Below, one piece after another: positions 10,058-21,429 of a DNA stretch of 64,000 bases (its first letter is position 1; the number at the start of each line of letters is the position of its first letter). The stretch spans positions 1-64,000 of the forward strand of contig WION01000078.1 in the NCBI GenBank assembly GCA_015039365.1. Direction: 5' to 3'. The notes beneath the pieces are model-generated. The model did no database searches. It was given only the letters and a program-made list of their open reading frames with translations, and was not told the DNA's origin. The stretch is from Amanita rubescens (lineage: Eukaryota > Basidiomycota > Agaricomycetes > Agaricales > Amanitaceae). The position numbers and the translations under genes were made by a program.

Positions 10058-12528
10058 CAGTACTTTACACTCCCCCCCCAGTCCGATTAGACTCCGACAG
10101 ACTCCTAGGACTCCTATAGGACTCTGATCACTTTCTGATAAAATGTAAAAAAAGGTAAAATGGTAGGAAACATGTTTGGCTTTGTTTGTTTATGTTTGTT
10201 TATATTAGGCATCTTAACTTGCAAAAGAAATCCAAAATCCTTAAAAATAGGGAACCATGTTTGGTATTGTTTATTTATGTTTATTTATATTAGGTATCTT
10301 TAACTTGCAGAATAAATTCAAAAAAATACTGAAAAAATGCGGAAAATCCATGTGATCCAGGTTATATAAGAATTATAAAACCAAACAATGGCAAACTTGA
10401 CATATTTGCAAAATACTTTTCAGATGCAAGTGTGATCTTGAAAAATGCACACAAGGTCATGCAAGAATTAGGACACAAATCTGAGCCAAATTCTAGGTAA
10501 ATGTAAAGGAATGTATCACCACTCCATGTGACCACCTGCAAAGCCATAGTTGAACCCAACACAATTTGGGTGTGTCTGGCTGGTGATGATGAGTCAATGT
10601 AGTATGTGTGATCAGTTAGAAAGGGCTGGCAGTGGTGAAAGTCAGTTTCAGTAATGTGACTTGAGTGGTGAGTAGCTGCTGAGGTCAAGGACATTGGCAA
10701 CATGCACATGGCAGTGGCTGCTGGAGGTGCAGTGCAGAGTGCCAGTTGAAGTGATGATCTAGTTTTAGTTCCACAATCCCACATGTTTGTTGCCAGCAAC
10801 AACCAACGACTCACCACCAATCACCTATGATTGTCAATTTGTCATAGGTATGTAAATATGAGGGATTTGTGATTATGTATGTATTGAAGTCAAGGGGTGA
10901 AAGCAGGTGGAGATGAGTTCTTGGTTATTTGGTCGGATGGTATGGCACAGTGAGCTGTGGTTGTTAGAAGCATATTAATAATTGTCTGACTGTCTGACTA
11001 TCTGACAGGCACTGACAGATGCTAACACACTAATTGTCTGGTTGTCTGACTATCTAATAGGCACTGACAGATGCTGACACACAGATTATCTGACTGTCTG
11101 ACAGACAGTGTTTCATAAGTTGTCTGACTTGTCTTCAGACTATCTAACCATCTGAGCAGTGAGAGACACTTAAGCATCAGATAACATCAGACAAGTCTGT
11201 GATCAGACTTTTGCTGTGTTAGCTGATGTACTAAGCTTCCACACTAGAAGCATACGGTGGCAAAGTTAACTCAGCAATGGTTAACTCAAATACTAAGAGA
11301 ACAGTGATGATAGAAATTGAACAGAGTGTGGACAATGATAGATAATTTGATGATGAGTAAGTAGAGATACATAAGTGGGTCTGTCACTTCCAAAACTAAT
11401 CAGGCATGCATAATGTGGGAGTCAATACTATTAGTAACAGAATGGTGGCTCAGTGACATGTAATAGGCTAGTATCAACTTCAAGTTCCAATCACAGTGGC
11501 AGTGACATCTGGCACCTGTGACCTGCCACACTGAGTGCCCTACTATGGATCATTATCAGCTACCTCCAATCACAGGTACTATTAGTAATTTGAAGTTAAG
11601 TACAGTGCCTAGGCCAATATCAGTCAGTCTCACCTTTACTAGTACTATAACTTTATGGTTGTCCATGCTCTGTTCCAGAATTGCCTCAAACCTAAGACTA
11701 TGATATTCTATTGTTTTACCTAATATGTTTGAAGTTTCTCTGACCCCACACCCCCAGTGGTTCAATTGTCTTATCAACATAACCAGGGGCCCTTGTACAA
11801 AGTCACAAGATGTTTTGGCAACCTATCAATTTTCTCTCCATTATATCTGAAGAATAAATTACAAATATCTTGGGTTTGGCTCTGTTCTAGAGCATGATTC
11901 TTGCACCATCTTGATCACATGATTTTTCCAGATTTTTCAAGATTTTTAGCAGCCTTTCAATTTTTCAACATGAAGTGTTTAAAACAGTATTTTGCAAATA
12001 TCTTGAGTTTGGCATTGTTTGGCATGTTAATTTCCACACTAATCTGATCGCATGATTTTTCCAGATTTTTCAAGATTTTTGGCAGCCATTCAATTTTTTA
12101 ACATGAAGCGTTTAAAACAGTATTTTGCAAATAACTTGAGTTTGGCATTGTTTGGCATGTTCATTTACACACTAATCTGATTACATGATTTTTCTGCATT
12201 TTTCACATTTTTTTTTCCAAATTTTCCCACGGTCACACAGTACTCTTGGCAAATGGTAGTATTACAAATGAGACTACAAAGACTACATTAAAAAGCGCAG
12301 AATTGTCGGAGTCCTATAGGAATAGTCCTATTAGAGTCCTATGTCCTATTCGAGTCCGTCGGAAGGCTTCCTATTCATCCGATACCAGTCCGATTGAAAA
12401 ATGTAGTGTTAAAAAATTTGTAATGTTAATGTAATCTTATTTGTAATAAATTCCGATGTGACTCCTATAGGACTCCTCGGACTCCGATCGGACTCCGATC
12501 GGAATAGGGGGGGGACAGTAAAGACCTC
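10058..12528. mobile_element. hAT-like non-autonomous DNA transposon K (2471 bp)
   Basis: It is inserted in the B1 pol with an 8-bp TSD gatctggg (10050-10057 and 12529-12536). The ends are imperfect inverted repeats, CAGTACTTTACACTCC... and ...GGACAGTAAAGACCTC, each followed inward by a C/G run and clusters of palindromic gactcctatagga and tccgatcgga words. Eight-base TSDs and CAG-type ends fit the hAT superfamily. No transposase frame is present. The 152-codon minus frame at 10362-10820 has no recognisable domain. Internal parts contain repeats built from ctgactgtctgac (about 10980-11180) and a 133-bp tandem repeat. The family assignment rests on ends and TSD only. Confidence 0.82.
11918..12183. 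repeat. Tandem repeat inside K: two 133-bp units
   Basis: Two adjacent units each begin catgatttttc and run through tttaaaacagtattttgcaa and gtttggcattgtttggcatg. They differ at a few positions. A third partial start follows at 12184. Confidence 0.85.
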
Positions 12529-12536
12529 GATCTGGG

Positions 12537-15325
12537 AGGCGATTCCTCAAGAGGAACCTAACCGCCCTCCACAAAATTTGGATTTAGATGACTTACTCCC
12601 AGAGAACCGTAGACGTTCTCCGAGCCGTAGACGCTCACCGAGTTTGGATCGAAGGGGTGCATCTCCTGATCAACAGCAGTCAGACCCTTCTGATGATTCA
12701 AACGATGATGATGACGGTGATGAATTTGCCGATCGTAAAAGAGATTTTTTGGATGATAATATCCGAAGGCAAAGGGAAGAAAGAGAACAAGAAAGACGTG
12801 ACAATTATCGTAGACAACGCGATGATTGGAAAAAGGGTCAAGGAATTGATAAACAGTCTCGTTTACGAGATCAATTCAAACGTCAAATGAGTGATATGTT
12901 TAAAAAACGTAAAACTCCTGAACCCTTTAGACGTACTCCCTCTCCACAAATAAAAGAGGAGACTCCTGTTCCTTCTAGGCCTATAACACCGATACCATAT
13001 GTATCTAGGCCACCTTCACCTCGTAGTCCTATGGATGAAGATAATCCCTTCTCTTTGAATCAAAGAGATCGAGATGAAATAGAAAACCCATTTATGACGG
13101 ATCGAGAATTTGATCAATTTGAACAACGTCAAAGAGATCGTTTTAGAGAATTTGCTCAGAGACCTAGACCTCCTCCACCGATCATATCTGATCCTGGTCC
13201 ACCCTCTGTACAAATAGGTCCTCGCCGTTCTGGTCGTTTTCCAGTTCCAAGGGTACAAAGAGACAACGCGTATGGAGATAAAACTCCTGCACAGATAGAA
13301 GCGGAAATTCAGCAAAAACGAGATGCTTTACGAGAACAGTTAAAAGATAAAACTCCGAGTTCTTCGACTCAGGATCCACCGTCAGCAGACAGGAATCCTG
13401 ATAGAATGAATGAATCTGCCTCTCTACTCAAAGAAATCTTCGCTTTAAAGTCTGAATTAAAATCTGCAGAACATGATTATTTAATCCGAATGATTAATGA
13501 ATCTGGAAATGAATTCCTTCATTTCCTTCTAAAAGCGGCTGTTCCCCTTGTGGATAATATTCCATATGACTATAGAGATATATCTAAAATGCGCTCCAGT
13601 AATCCTCAATTGTATAAACAATGGAAGATTGCAATGGATGACGAATTTAAATCTCTTCAATCTAGAGATATTTGGGAGTTAGTTGATCTTCCAAAAGGAC
13701 GAAACCTAATTAGATGTCGTTGGGTTTTCGACTTAAAAACCGATGGACGCAAAAAAGCTCGCGTCGTAGCTAAAGGTTTTAGTCAACGTCCCGGATTAGA
13801 TTACGACGAAACATTCTCGCCTGTAGCGAGATATGAAACAATCCGAATACTTCTGGCCACATCAGTGCTTGAAAACTGGGATATACAAGCCCTAGATGTA
13901 AAAACTGCCTTCTTATATGGCGATCTTGATGAAGATATTTACATGGCCCAGCCAGAAGGTTTCGTTGTAAAAGGACAAGAATCTAAAGTATATAGGCTGA
14001 GGAAAGCCATATATGGATTGAAACAGGCATCATATGCCTGGAATAAACAAGCTGATAAATCGTTGAAATCATTGCAATTTGAACGATGCTTGTCTGATTC
14101 TGGCGTTTACGTTCGTAAAGGCAAGAATACCATCACGATATGCATATTGTATGTCGATGATATACTCTTTATGGGAAATGACGATTCCACCATCGCATCC
14201 ATTAAAAAGAAATTTATGGAGATGTGGGAATGTCGTGATCTTGGAAAGATCAAAGAGTATTTACGAATCCAAGTCAATTACAACCGTGATTTAGGATTCT
14301 TAGTCATAGATCAAGGTCCTTATGCCTTGAAGGTTGTCAAGCGATTTGGACTTGAAGATTGCAAGTCTGTGCGCACACTGTTACCTGCTGGGTATGCTCC
14401 TATAAAGAATGAAGGAGAATGCACACCACAGGAACGTTCTTATTATCAACAGATAATAGGATCCCTTCTATATCTCGCCTTAGGAACTAGGCCTGATATA
14501 ATCTATGCAGTAATTTTGATGTCCCAATTTTCATCAAACCCGTCCCAAGAACACATTCAAAAAGCCTTGTATATAGTTAAATACATTGCTCATACCTTAA
14601 ACGTCAAAATTGTTTATAGCGCCAAAGGCAATAATAAATTTAGAGCCTACGCTGATGCTGACTGGGCCGCTGATCGTAATACAAGACGATCTATAAACGG
14701 TTATGTCTTAATGTTAGCTGGTGGTGCGGTAGCTTGGACGAGTAGAAAACAAAAGACTGTAGCTCTGTCTTCGACTGAAGCAGAATACATATCTTTATCA
14801 GATGCTGCAAGACAAATTGCATGGGTTGAAAATCTATTTTACGAAATAGGTGCACCCATCAAAAGCATCTTACTTAGCGTAGATAACCAAGGCGCTATAT
14901 TTTGGGCACAAAATCCTGCACAAGAACATCGTTCTAAACATATTGATATCCGTTATCATTTCGTTCGCGAGTTGATCGAGACTAAAAAAGTAGTCCTCGA
15001 ATACATACCAACCAACGAGCAGAATGCGGATCTCATGACTAAGAATTTATCCTTTGAAAAGGTCAAATTCTTTAGAGAACGATTGGGACTTTCCTTAGAA
15101 GAATATCCGACTTCTACGAATGCATTAATCAAAAGACCAGATAAATTAGAGACTGAGGAAATTCGTGATTTGACGAAATTAATTCTTGATTGGCAAAATC
15201 TTGAATTAGATGGTATTGATCGTCTATCACACAAGAAGTTGATGGAACTTCTTGATGGTCTTATTGACCAACAGGAATCGGATATAGATCCCTTCTATGA
15301 TGAGAACATCATAGACTTTAAATAA
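12537..15325 (+). pseudogene. B1 gag-pol part 3: linker, reverse transcriptase, RNase H
   Basis: Continues the frame after K. It begins with about 350 residues of charged, Arg/Asp/Pro-rich linker (SPSRRRSPS, REEREQERRD) that is longer than in most copia elements. The copia RT follows (RCRWVFDLKTDGR, DVKTAFLYGDLDEDIYM, YVDD active site in ILYVDDILFMG), then RNase H (YADADWAADRNTRRS, STEAEYISL, HIDIRYHFVR). It ends at TAA 15323-15325, 22 bp before the 3' LTR. The RT copies the RNA into cDNA in the particle. No stop or frameshift is seen; the gene is broken only by J and K. Confidence 0.94.
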
Positions 15326-15347
15326 AGGATATCTAAGCGAAGGGGTG

Positions 15348-15754
15348 TGTTAAATATAGAATTATATTTATAGAATGATTAACTACTGATTGACTACAAT
15401 CAATATTACTCATATCGCTCGCGTCATCCTTTATGTATGACATAGAGATGACATCATAATGACTTCATTATGATATCATAGTGACATCATGATAGACTCA
15501 TGATCACACCTTATGGTGTGCTTAGCACGCCATAACTTCTCATCTATACTATACGCTTACACATATGTAGTCACATATTTGTTCTCTCTTAGTATATAAA
15601 CCTGTCCTGTATCGTAGAATAGGACAATCCATTCTCTTCCTCTTACTATCACTACTACGCCGAAGGGTAGTGCTAAGATCATATCGCAATAGGTAAGCTA
15701 TTGCACCTGCTCATGCTGTGGACACGCTCTCGCGTAGACCTGTCTTCTTCGTCA
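15348..15754 (+). repeat. 3' LTR of B1
   Basis: 407 bp and identical by eye to 4434-4840. It is preceded by the polypurine tract at 15337-15347 and followed by the TSD gagac. Confidence 0.92.
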
Positions 15755-15759
15755 GAGAC

Positions 15760-16242
15760 GACTTTGATTGAAGGGGAGACTTACAGGAACAACAATCAAC
15801 CCTCAAAAGTGGTCACTTCTACAGAGAACGTCGCACCGCCGACGAACGAGGACGCCAATCATAAAACGGTCAACGCGTCCGGAAAGAGCCTCGAAAACGC
15901 TAAAAATCCAGTCCTAAATGAAGGAAATCCGTCGAGAAACGGACGAGCTACAAGCTTATCAAACTTACCCATCCCCAATACCTCATCTCAGACACCCACT
16001 CAAAATCCTGAAACATCGCAACAGATCCATGATTCAGATGATGAAGAGGAGGTAGAAAGCGAACTTGTAGGCTGAGGACGACGCCCTAGACCCCCTCCAG
16101 GCTATTACAAGGACTTGATGGCAGGAAAAGGGGCAAAAGCTGCTATTGCAGTCGAAGATGGCTATGATCAGCTATCCCAAAGCATTGGAGAGGATGAAGA
16201 AGACTTACTCATTGCTGCAGCAATGCAGGAGTTCGTTCTAGC
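15760..16242 (+). pseudogene. Copia relic C: integrase-RT linker
   Basis: Continues the C frame from 4433 (ALAPE then TTLIEGE). It is low-complexity Ser/Asn/Pro-rich linker, then an acidic stretch (DSDDEEEVESE), then the usual PPPGYYKDLMA motif just before copia RT. A TGA at 16073-16075 sits where an arginine of a basic run would be expected (G-x-GRRPR), consistent with CGA mutated to TGA. A2 interrupts at 16242 with TSD ctagc, and C resumes at 24097 in frame. Confidence 0.85.
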
Positions 16243-16728
16243 TGACGAAGATACGCCCAGCAGCGCAGCGTCTAAGTGTTAAAGTGAATACTTACTTAGA
16301 GTGGAGTGTAGAGTGGCGGTGACGACCTCGAACGATAACTCACTATCCTATGAATATAGGATGTGGTGGTAAGAGGAGAAGGAAGGTTCTTATTTGTACC
16401 TACGTACAGGTAGTCTTATATACTACTAGTATCCTAATAAGTACAATGTATAGTAAATAGAGGAAGAGCTGTGCATGACGTATGATATGACGTCTAGCGC
16501 AGCTATGACGCGTCTACCGTAGTAATGGGATGACGCAAGCGACTATAGGATATTCCAGTATCCTATGTATGTATATGTACGTGTGTATATGTATGTGAAT
16601 ACATATATGCATGTATGTACATCTAATCTGTATATCCTAATCTATAGGATAAGATATGATGTATTATCTTATATGAGATAAGATAAGATATACGTTATCT
16701 TATATGATTGGATAAGATAACTTTAACA
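16243..16728 (-). repeat. 3' LTR of A2
   Basis: Reads TGTTAAAG...CTTCGTCA on the minus strand, with the polypurine tract (agcgagggggtg, minus) directly outside at 16729-16740. Confidence 0.92.
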
Positions 16729-19700
16729 CACCCCCTCGCTAAGTTATCCAGGAATATATGAAATATCTTTGTACGAGTCACCGGATTTGCAAGACTAAAA
16801 AGTCTTCACGGAAGATATCTCGTTTCGTGTACAAGTACGGGGATCCAGACTAAATGCTGCTTTCACCTTAATCCCTTGTATTATATATTTCTTTAATATT
16901 CCTATAATGCTTGTTGTATACGTTATACAATATTTATCATTATTTGATCCTAAAGGTATAGGATATAACTTTATCGAAAAGCCAATACAATGACATATAT
17001 TGTTTGAATCGATTTATCAAAAATCGAGTTTCCTGTCATATTGATAATATCCATTTATAAAAGCACCCCCAGGCTTCAAGCCTTACAAAGTGTGTGAAAT
17101 CATATTTATCGAGAAGGGGCTTGTTCTACTGCCTTCGCTGTCTCTGATATGATTTATTACTTTGTTTGATAAAGGATAAGAATATATCCTTAAGTGCTAA
17201 ATGAATATTTTTGGCAGGTAAACGATAACGTTTAACAACTTGCATAAATATCAAGCTATGTAAATAGCGAGATATATGACGATGATTCTTTGTGTGAAAA
17301 GAATCCTCTGATGGATATGCGAGTGTGTATATGTCGCATTATCAAGTAAAAACTTGATATGTTTTCCTAAATAAACTATTTAGACGAGTATAGTATCTCT
17401 ACAAGGGGAGCTTCCTCCCTTGCAAATGCTCTCTGCTCGTATGTGTAACGAGTGCAATAATTATTCCTTGTTTCTTTACAAGTTCAAATTATGTACGCTG
17501 ACTCGTGTGTTCTCCTATTATATTTAAAGGCGTCCAACGCCTTTTTGTGGTGTAAAGGTGACTAGCACCTTAAATCGTAAAGGAGTATATATTCTCTCTG
17601 CACAGCAATACGAGAATATGATGTGGCGTGTTCACTTGATCGACAAGTCGCACGCTTGACGATTTTACTTGTGATGACAAGTATAATCGCATTATGGTCT
17701 AATATAATTGCTTGTCCTTGTAAAAACAAGTATGACGACAAGCGAATTATGTTTATAGACAGTTGCCCAGATGATTCTTATACATCATGGTTTACATCTC
17801 TGTTATATCGATAAAAACTCCTTTTTTAAATTTCGATAAAGAGTTCAACCATGTGTCTTAAAGAATATCTTCGTTATCCAGCAGATCGAAGTCCTTGGGT
17901 CTTTAAAGGACTTATGCTTGTATAAGCATATTGACCCGTCTGCTATTGAATAACAACTGTTCCCTTCTATAGATATGTGTGTATATCTTGTCTTTTGTAA
18001 ATGATGATAATCCGTCTGGTATGATGATTTGCATATCATTTTAATCCTTTTTAATCACTTTCGTAAAGGATTGTATTTGGTTGTGATTCCATATATCCCT
18101 ATTTTGACAGGAACACACAACACCAGCGGGGAGACGAATCTCCTGATCTCGTAATAACGAGATAAACTTCATCATTATCCAATTCCTGAGCATATATGAC
18201 GATTATTAAATTCGAGCTTGTATGCGAGTTGTTGTCTCGCGTTGTACAAGTGTACTCGGTATTTTAATCGCGTAAGTGAATCCAGATACATTTTACTGGA
18301 TGCTCATACAGATATGATTCCCTACTTGACTTATACGTGGTGGTCATCCACATTTGTAATATATCTTGGTAATCATTATAAAAGGGTTTTACCATATATG
18401 ATCAGCAGTAAGAACTGCTATAAGTGCCCGGCGCATTTTATCTTAATATAAAGATAATTTGCTGGCAGTATTGTGTCTGCCGTACCCGACGATCATTAAT
18501 GATGTAATCCTTTATAGGACACTGTGTACAAGATGTTTGATCTTATTTTATATATATGCTATATTTATCGTTACTTGTGTATAGATACAAGATACGATTT
18601 ACATGACTTTAAAGGTCTACACCCATAGGGATACGACCGTTGTCATTACAAGTTTAATTGAGGATCCGAGAATGATCAACATTCCGCATTCACTCATACT
18701 TGTATATTTGGGGATTTGCGCAAGGCAGGCGCCACCCCATTATAGCATATTGAATCTATTTTTAATATAGATTCTTTTACGACGAAGAGGATATACTTGT
18801 ATTACAACAAGTATAATTATAAGTGTTTGTATAGAGGAACAAACACTTATATAATATCTCGTATAAACGAGATTTTGACCTCTAAGTCATTTGAGTGTCA
18901 ATGACTATCTTTTTGGACGATATATTCAACATGAACACGTCTACTGGGAAGGTATAACTGCGACGTTATCCGATATAGGTTTCCTTTTCAGTACAGCCTA
19001 TATTAATCCTTAAACAAGGATTATTCCTCTGTTACGTGTAGTCCGTTGGCAAGTAATGTCCTCTTAACTCTGTTAATTCTTGTTCTACCCTGGTTCTATT
19101 TTATCTTTATGCATTATCCAGATGCAATAAGAGTATAGAACTCGAATAGGGAAGTCTCGTCGAATGATTTTGAATATCCTTTTTGATGTTCAATGTATAA
19201 CGACAACATTAAACCGGAATTCGTTATTTATAAAGATCCTCCTTATGAGTTGGCCGAAGCTCATTCATATACGGTATATTTTGGCAATGACAAAATGTCC
19301 TTGCTAATACCGCCAGGAAGATCATAACGATATTTCGAAGTCATAGCAGTATAGAGTCTGCTGTGCCCTTGAACGACCCACAATATATAAATATTGCTAC
19401 CCATTCAAAAGTTGACTTGTACAAGTTTATCTTCGTAGCAGTATTGGGTCTGCTGTATCCCCAAGTGATCGACAATATATAAATATTGCTAACCAACCTG
19501 AAAACCGTCAAAACTTGTGTAAGGAAATTCTCCATTGTTCGGATGAGACCAAGAACTAGAGTTATTTAAAGAGGGTGTTGGATTATACGTAGGTGTTCCT
19601 ATCTTTAGCTTTTGAGGGCCAAGATCTGTGCAAGGAACTAAATGTATTCCAATAATCCAACCGTAATATCGTATGAACGATATTTGGGAATCTGTATTTT

Positions 19701-21429
19701 GAAAGGAACTGGCGCAAGATTAACATAATCTATTTCTTTGTTTTTAAACTACCATTGATTCTTATAAAGAAATACTGTTATATGTATGGAGAGGATATGT
19801 GAGGTTATTTGCGATAAGCCATAAGGCAGGCTTATTTGAGATATGCATTAACCTGGCATTCCATATAATACACGTTCCTGACTAGGATATTTGTCAGGAG
19901 TGTAATGTCATATTGTAAAGACGAGACGCTTTCAAGACCGTATGAGTTTCAACGGCAAGGAGCCTTCTCTATACAATAGACGGGGATAAAACTCCAATAC
20001 ATATATATGTTCGTGTTCAGGCATCTGTATATTATCGAGGGAGCTTCCTCCTCTAATACAGTTGATGACCATTATTATGGGCCTATGTTTAATACGCAAC
20101 CATAATATATATACAATATGTGCCTATTTCTAATACGCATCCATGATTGTATTTGTTTACAAGTTATATCGAATACTTGTTTTGATTGGTCATTTATACA
20201 AGTCATAATGGGCTTGTTTATTTGCAATGATTCCCCCTCAATCAAGACAGGGATTGATATTGCGTAATTTAGCCTGATAGAATCATGTATATTTTTGACA
20301 TGATCTTTTTATCACGTTTTAATTATATACGTGATGTGAACAGTACTCTTATTTAACATGTGATGATTTGTAAAAATCATCTTCATGTATTAAAGAAATC
20401 AATGATTTCGTCAATTTATCATCTTTATAAAAAGATGTAACCGTTCTTGTGTTTCACACAATACATTATCCAACATAACGACGTTGGTCAACGTATATGG
20501 TCATGGTACATGTATTTCACTCAAGGATGATCTGGTTCCTATAGATAATCATTTAGAATTATAATCCACAATTCTTAAAGCTATAAGAATTATTTCGAGG
20601 TATTTTAATTACGTCTGTCCTGTTATTGGAAAACCTATTTTTAATATGAAAAGGGGATGAGCGCATAGCGCCGCCGTACAATTCAATTTATAGGTTGAGT
20701 ACAGAAATACTCTGGACGTTTATAGATGCTTATATAGATAAGCATGAAAGTCTATTCTTATACAAGTGATCGAAATTCCCTTGTATGCGACAGTATTCTG
20801 GCAATGATGATAAATCCTTGCTAACGTCGTTAAAGAATGACGGTGTTTATACCAAGAAATTTGTTATCTCCAACAGATAATGTTCAGCAGTTTGAAACTG
20901 CTATTGCGACTACAGTGTTATGAGACACTTTCAAGACTGTGCTATTTCAACAGCAAGGAGCCTTCTCAAGTGTAGGAAACCATATTATGAGACGTTTTCA
21001 AAACCATATAAGTTTCAATGGCAAGGAACCTTTCTCAAAGGTAACACATTACTGTTATTTGCAAATAGATTATAGCCGTTTATAGGCTATAGACATCGGT
21101 TTGCATATGTGGAGAGCTTTTTAAGGATATTGTTTTTATAGTGTAGATATTTATAGATATTTCTGAATGACGAAGATAATATGTGTTGATGCTTGTATAT
21201 GACAAGCGTGATAATCTTTCTTCAAGTGATCGAAATTCCCTTGAACGCGGTATATTTTGGCAATGATAATGATCCTTGCTTAATACCACCAGAAAGATTT
21301 GTATATAAGTAATCGGGATTGCAAGGCATATGCCTACACGATTTCCTTATTTATAAATTGTGTGACAAGTAATCGGATTTATAAGGAGTAATCCTTCACG
21401 ATACTCTTGTGTTGATGACAATTTATATA
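16729..21429 (-). other. Non-coding hairpin-array region of A2
   Basis: A stretch of about 4.7 kb without a credible gene. It is AT-rich and made of closely spaced short perfect inverted repeats with loops of 3-11 bases. Examples: 18795-18812 (acttgt/acaagt), 18821-18848 (10-bp stem aagtgtttgt), 18856-18873 (atctcgt), 19005-19022 (aatcctt), 20311-20335 (atcacgt), 20362-20381 (gatgattt), 20420-20437 (catcttt) and 20447-20461 (ttgtgt). Longer repeated modules also occur (see findings). A1 carries a diverged copy of the 3' part. Function unknown; RNA structure in the genomic transcript is the obvious candidate. Confidence 0.75.

Larger units (their letters stand above)
4434..15754 (+). mobile_element. 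Ty1/copia retrotransposon B1, complete but interrupted
   Basis: 407-bp LTRs at 4434-4840 and 15348-15754 read as identical and are flanked by the TSD gagac (4429-4433 and 15755-15759). The internal part carries a primer site, leader, an upstream ORF (ORF0), one gag-pol frame and a polypurine tract (gcgaaggggtg) before the 3' LTR. Two later insertions split gag-pol: solo LTR J and hAT-like K. Without them gag-pol is 5847 nt, exactly the length of the B2 copy. Copia gene order (protease, integrase, RT, RNase H) is clear. It inserted in relic C. Confidence 0.93.

Noticed and set aside
10362..10820. 152-codon minus-strand ORF in K as a transposase remnant
   Set aside because: No hAT motif, Cys/Met/Ser-rich composition, and it lies in repeat-like sequence.
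12458..12536. Start of the B1 pol frame at 12458
   Set aside because: 12458-12528 is the end of element K. True pol sequence resumes at 12537 after the TSD.
16729..21429. CRISPR array or tRNA/rRNA cluster in the hairpin region
   Set aside because: Hairpins differ in sequence and spacing, there are no regular identical repeats, and no cloverleaf with T-arm and CCA-type end was found.
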